Of a stretch of DNA of 8,359 nt, positions 6,654 through 8,359 are shown one piece after another (the stretch's first letter is position 1; each line of letters opens with the position of its first letter). Position numbers and translations under genes: made by a program. The stretch is taken from positions 1 to 8,359 of the forward strand of contig JAEWNA010000014.1 of assembly GCA_023392975.1 (NCBI GenBank). The letters are read 5' to 3'. Source of the stretch: Pseudomonadota bacterium. Its GTDB lineage: Bacteria; Pseudomonadota; Gammaproteobacteria; Xanthomonadales; Xanthomonadaceae. The notes below the pieces were generated by a model. The model had not been told where the DNA came from. It saw nothing but the letters and a program-made list of their open reading frames with translations, and ran no database searches.

Positions 6654-6682
6654 TTGTGCACCGGGGGCCGGCCGGGTATGGT
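6654..6682 (+). promoter_or_regulatory. Candidate sigma-70 promoter of the permease gene
   Basis: TTGTGC (6654-6659) and TATGGT (6677-6682) are separated by exactly 17 bp, matching 3 of 6 and 4 of 6 consensus bases. Transcription would start near 6689 and give a leader of about 55 nt with a small hairpin (CCGGCG-gtt-CGCCGG, 6698-6712). In the same divergent spacer a minus-strand GATAAT (6612-6617) could be the Nudix -10, without a good -35 at proper distance. Only weak consensus evidence supports either. Confidence 0.4.
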
Positions 6683-6732
6683 CGCCGGGTTATCGCGCCG
6701 GCGGTTCGCCGGTGATCGTCGCAAGCCTTCCC

Positions 6733-6738
6733 GGGGAG
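6733..6738 (+). promoter_or_regulatory. Ribosome binding site of the permease gene
   Basis: GGGGAG is followed by 6 nt (TTCTCA) and then ATG at 6745. It fixes the permease start; the same frame is open for 220 codons further upstream, but that part runs antisense through the Nudix gene. Confidence 0.8.
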
Positions 6739-6744
6739 TTCTCA

Positions 6745-8286
6745 ATGCTGTTTCAGCGCACGAAACCGCTCGATCTGATTCTCGAGACCGCCGCCAAGCG
6801 GTCGTTGACCCGCCAGCTGGGCGCCTTCGACCTGACCATGCTGGGCATCGGTGCGGTCATCGGTACCGGCATCTTCGTGCTGACCGCGGTCGCGGCCAAC
6901 AAGGCCGGCCCGGGCATGATGTACTCGTTCGTGATCGCCGGCGTGGTCTGTGCGCTGACCGCGCTGATCTACTCGGAGATCGCGGCGATGGTGCCGGTCT
7001 CCGGTTCCGCCTACACCTATTCCTACGCGGTACTGGGCGAAATCGTCGCGTGGATGGTCGGCTGGGCGCTGATCCTCGAGTACGCGGTCGCGGCCGGCGC
7101 AGTCTCGGTCGGATGGTCGGGATACGCGAACGGATTCCTGGCGCATCACGGCGTGGGCTTGCCCGATGTCCTCACCGCCGGCCCGTTCTGGGTCGAGCAG
7201 CTGAAGGACGGCGCCGTGATCCACATGGTCGACGGCGTGGAGCACAAGGGCGGCTTCAACCTGATCGCTTTCCTGCTGGCGCTGCTGGTCACCGTCCTGC
7301 TGGCGGCGGGCACCTCGAAGTCGGCCAAGGTCACCGCGGTGCTGGTGCTGATCAAGATCGCTGCGCTGACCGCCTTCGTCATCCTCGCCTTCCCGGCGGT
7401 CGATTCGGCGAACTTCGAGCCGATGCTGCCGAACGGCTGGGGCACGCCGCTGTCGGGCGTGGGCGTGCTGGGCGCTGCCGCCTCGATCTTCTTCGCCTAC
7501 GTCGGCTTCGACGCGGTCTCCACCGCCGCCGAAGAAACCAAGAACCCGAACCGCAACATCCCGATCGGCCTGATCGGCTCGCTCGGCATCTGCACCATCT
7601 TCTACCTGCTGGTCGCCTACACCGCGGTCGGTTCGATGGGCGCCCAGCCCGGCGGCCCGCTGTCCGAATCGAAGGAACCGCTGGCCTTCGTGCTGCGTGA
7701 AATCAACTGGCCCAAGGTCGGCGACTTCGTCGCCGGCGCCGCGATCCTCGCGCTGCCCTCGGTCGTACTGATGATGATGTTCGGCCAGACCCGCATCCTG
7801 TTCACCATGTCGCGCGACGGCCTACTGCCGGAGAGCCTGGCCAAGGTGCATCCGAAGTACCACACTCCGCATGTGGTCACCTGGATCACCGGCGTGTTCG
7901 TGGCGTTCTTCGCGGCGCTGTTCCCGGTCGACATCCTGGCCGACATCTCCAACGCTGGCACCCTGTTCGCATTCTTCATGGTCGCGGCAGGCGTGATGAT
8001 CCTGCGCAAGACCGACCCGAACCGCGCGCGTCCGTTCCGGACCCCGATGGTCTGGGTCGTCGGTCCGCTCGCGATGGCCGGCTGCGTGCTGCTGTTCTTC
8101 AGCCTCGGCTGGAACCCGACGATCAAGTTCTTCTGCGCGTGGGCGATCCTCGGCCTGATCGTGTACTTCGCGTACGCGCGCGGCCGCAGCCACCTCGCGC
8201 CCGGCAACGAGCACCTGCTCCATGCCCATGCGCAGGACCCGGCGATTCCCGCGGAACCGCCATTCCACGAAGGCCCGCAGGCCTGA
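6745..8286 (+). CDS. APC-superfamily amino acid permease (cationic amino acid transporter type)
   Basis: This 513-residue inner-membrane protein has about 12 hydrophobic segments, roughly at 28-50, 59-77, 98-125, 170-188, 195-216, 235-258, 273-296, 325-348, 377-395, 400-420, 433-454 and 459-477. It belongs to the amino acid-polyamine-organocation superfamily, CAT/YfnA-like branch. The diagnostic unwound first helix reads GIGAVIGTGIFVLTA (34-48), and helix 6 with its following loop reads FFAYVGFDAVST then AAEETKNPNRNIPIG. These families import amino acids with protons or by exchange; the substrate here is not readable. A periplasmic loop of about 40 residues joins helices 3 and 4 (131-169). 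The cytoplasmic tail (478-513) is rich in His and Pro. GGGGAG lies 6 nt before the start. The gene is divergent from the Nudix gene and closed by its own terminator, so it is probably a single-gene transcript. Confidence 0.92.
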   Translation: MLFQRTKPLDLILETAAKRSLTRQLGAFDLTMLGIGAVIGTGIFVLTAVAANKAGPGMMYSFVIAGVVCALTALIYSEIAAMVPVSGSAYTYSYAVLGEIVAWMVGWALILEYAVAAGAVSVGWSGYANGFLAHHGVGLPDVLTAGPFWVEQLKDGAVIHMVDGVEHKGGFNLIAFLLALLVTVLLAAGTSKSAKVTAVLVLIKIAALTAFVILAFPAVDSANFEPMLPNGWGTPLSGVGVLGAAASIFFAYVGFDAVSTAAEETKNPNRNIPIGLIGSLGICTIFYLLVAYTAVGSMGAQPGGPLSESKEPLAFVLREINWPKVGDFVAGAAILALPSVVLMMMFGQTRILFTMSRDGLLPESLAKVHPKYHTPHVVTWITGVFVAFFAALFPVDILADISNAGTLFAFFMVAAGVMILRKTDPNRARPFRTPMVWVVGPLAMAGCVLLFFSLGWNPTIKFFCAWAILGLIVYFAYARGRSHLAPGNEHLLHAHAQDPAIPAEPPFHEGPQA

Positions 8287-8307
8287 CCGGCCTCGGGCCG
8301 GACAAAA

Positions 8308-8337
8308 GAAAACGGCGCGGACTTCCGCGCCGTTTTC
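8308..8337 (+). terminator. Intrinsic terminator after the permease gene
   Basis: A perfect 13-bp stem (GAAAACGGCGCGG at 8308-8320, CCGCGCCGTTTTC at 8325-8337) closes on an ACTT loop and ends in TTTTCGTT. It lies 21 bp after the permease stop. The A-run on the left arm could also let it act on minus-strand transcription entering from beyond the window. The last 19 bases after it show nothing assignable. Confidence 0.88.
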
Positions 8338-8359
8338 GTTGGTGTCGATGAAGCAGTGT

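Noticed and set aside
6085..6744. A 220-residue upstream extension of the permease frame
   Set aside because: It runs antisense through the Nudix gene, and a good ribosome binding site precedes ATG 6745.
1..8359. CRISPR arrays, tRNA or rRNA genes, insertion sequences, phage genes or toxin-antitoxin pairs
   Set aside because: No regularly spaced repeats, RNA-gene signatures or transposase/phage/toxin protein motifs were seen on either strand.

Overview
The window is a GC-rich stretch (about two thirds G+C by eye) of a bacterial chromosome, most likely from a gammaproteobacterium of the Xanthomonadaceae/Lysobacterales (Lysobacter, Luteimonas or Stenotrophomonas-like). The grounds are the EfpL/YeiP-type EF-P paralogue, a GTAG-headed palindromic repeat of the REP/SMAG kind known from Stenotrophomonas and xanthomonads, and the general gene style. 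This placement is an inference from family resemblance; no search was run.

Layout, left to right. (1) The 3' three quarters of a short-chain dehydrogenase of the HSD10-like 3-hydroxyacyl-CoA dehydrogenase type (+, ends at 625). (2) A 145-bp spacer packed with four inverted repeats, the outer two REP-like. (3) efpL (+, 771-1337), a translation factor that relieves ribosome stalling. (4) A strong bidirectional terminator (1384-1418) shared with the converging gene on the other strand. (5) A 1413-residue single-module nonribosomal peptide synthetase (-, 1455-5696): TubC-type docking domain, condensation, serine-type adenylation, peptidyl carrier protein and thioesterase. (6) A 325-bp leader without a gene, carrying small palindromes. 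(7) A Nudix hydrolase (-, 6022-6600). (8) A 144-bp divergent promoter region. (9) A 513-residue APC-superfamily amino acid permease (+, 6745-8286) followed by a strong terminator (8308-8337).

Most genes here are housekeeping and do not form one pathway. The exception is the NRPS. Its core motifs are intact from docking domain to thioesterase, and its specificity residues read by hand as DVWHFSLIDK, the serine (EntF-like) code. It nevertheless stands alone: no MbtH protein, phosphopantetheinyl transferase, tailoring enzyme, siderophore gene or second NRPS/PKS module is visible on either side. The docking domain implies a partner encoded elsewhere, or a diffusible acyl or aminoacyl donor. This orphan serine-releasing module is the most interesting item in the window. 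The Nudix gene lies upstream of it on the same strand with no clear terminator between them, so read-through is possible, but nothing shows a functional link.
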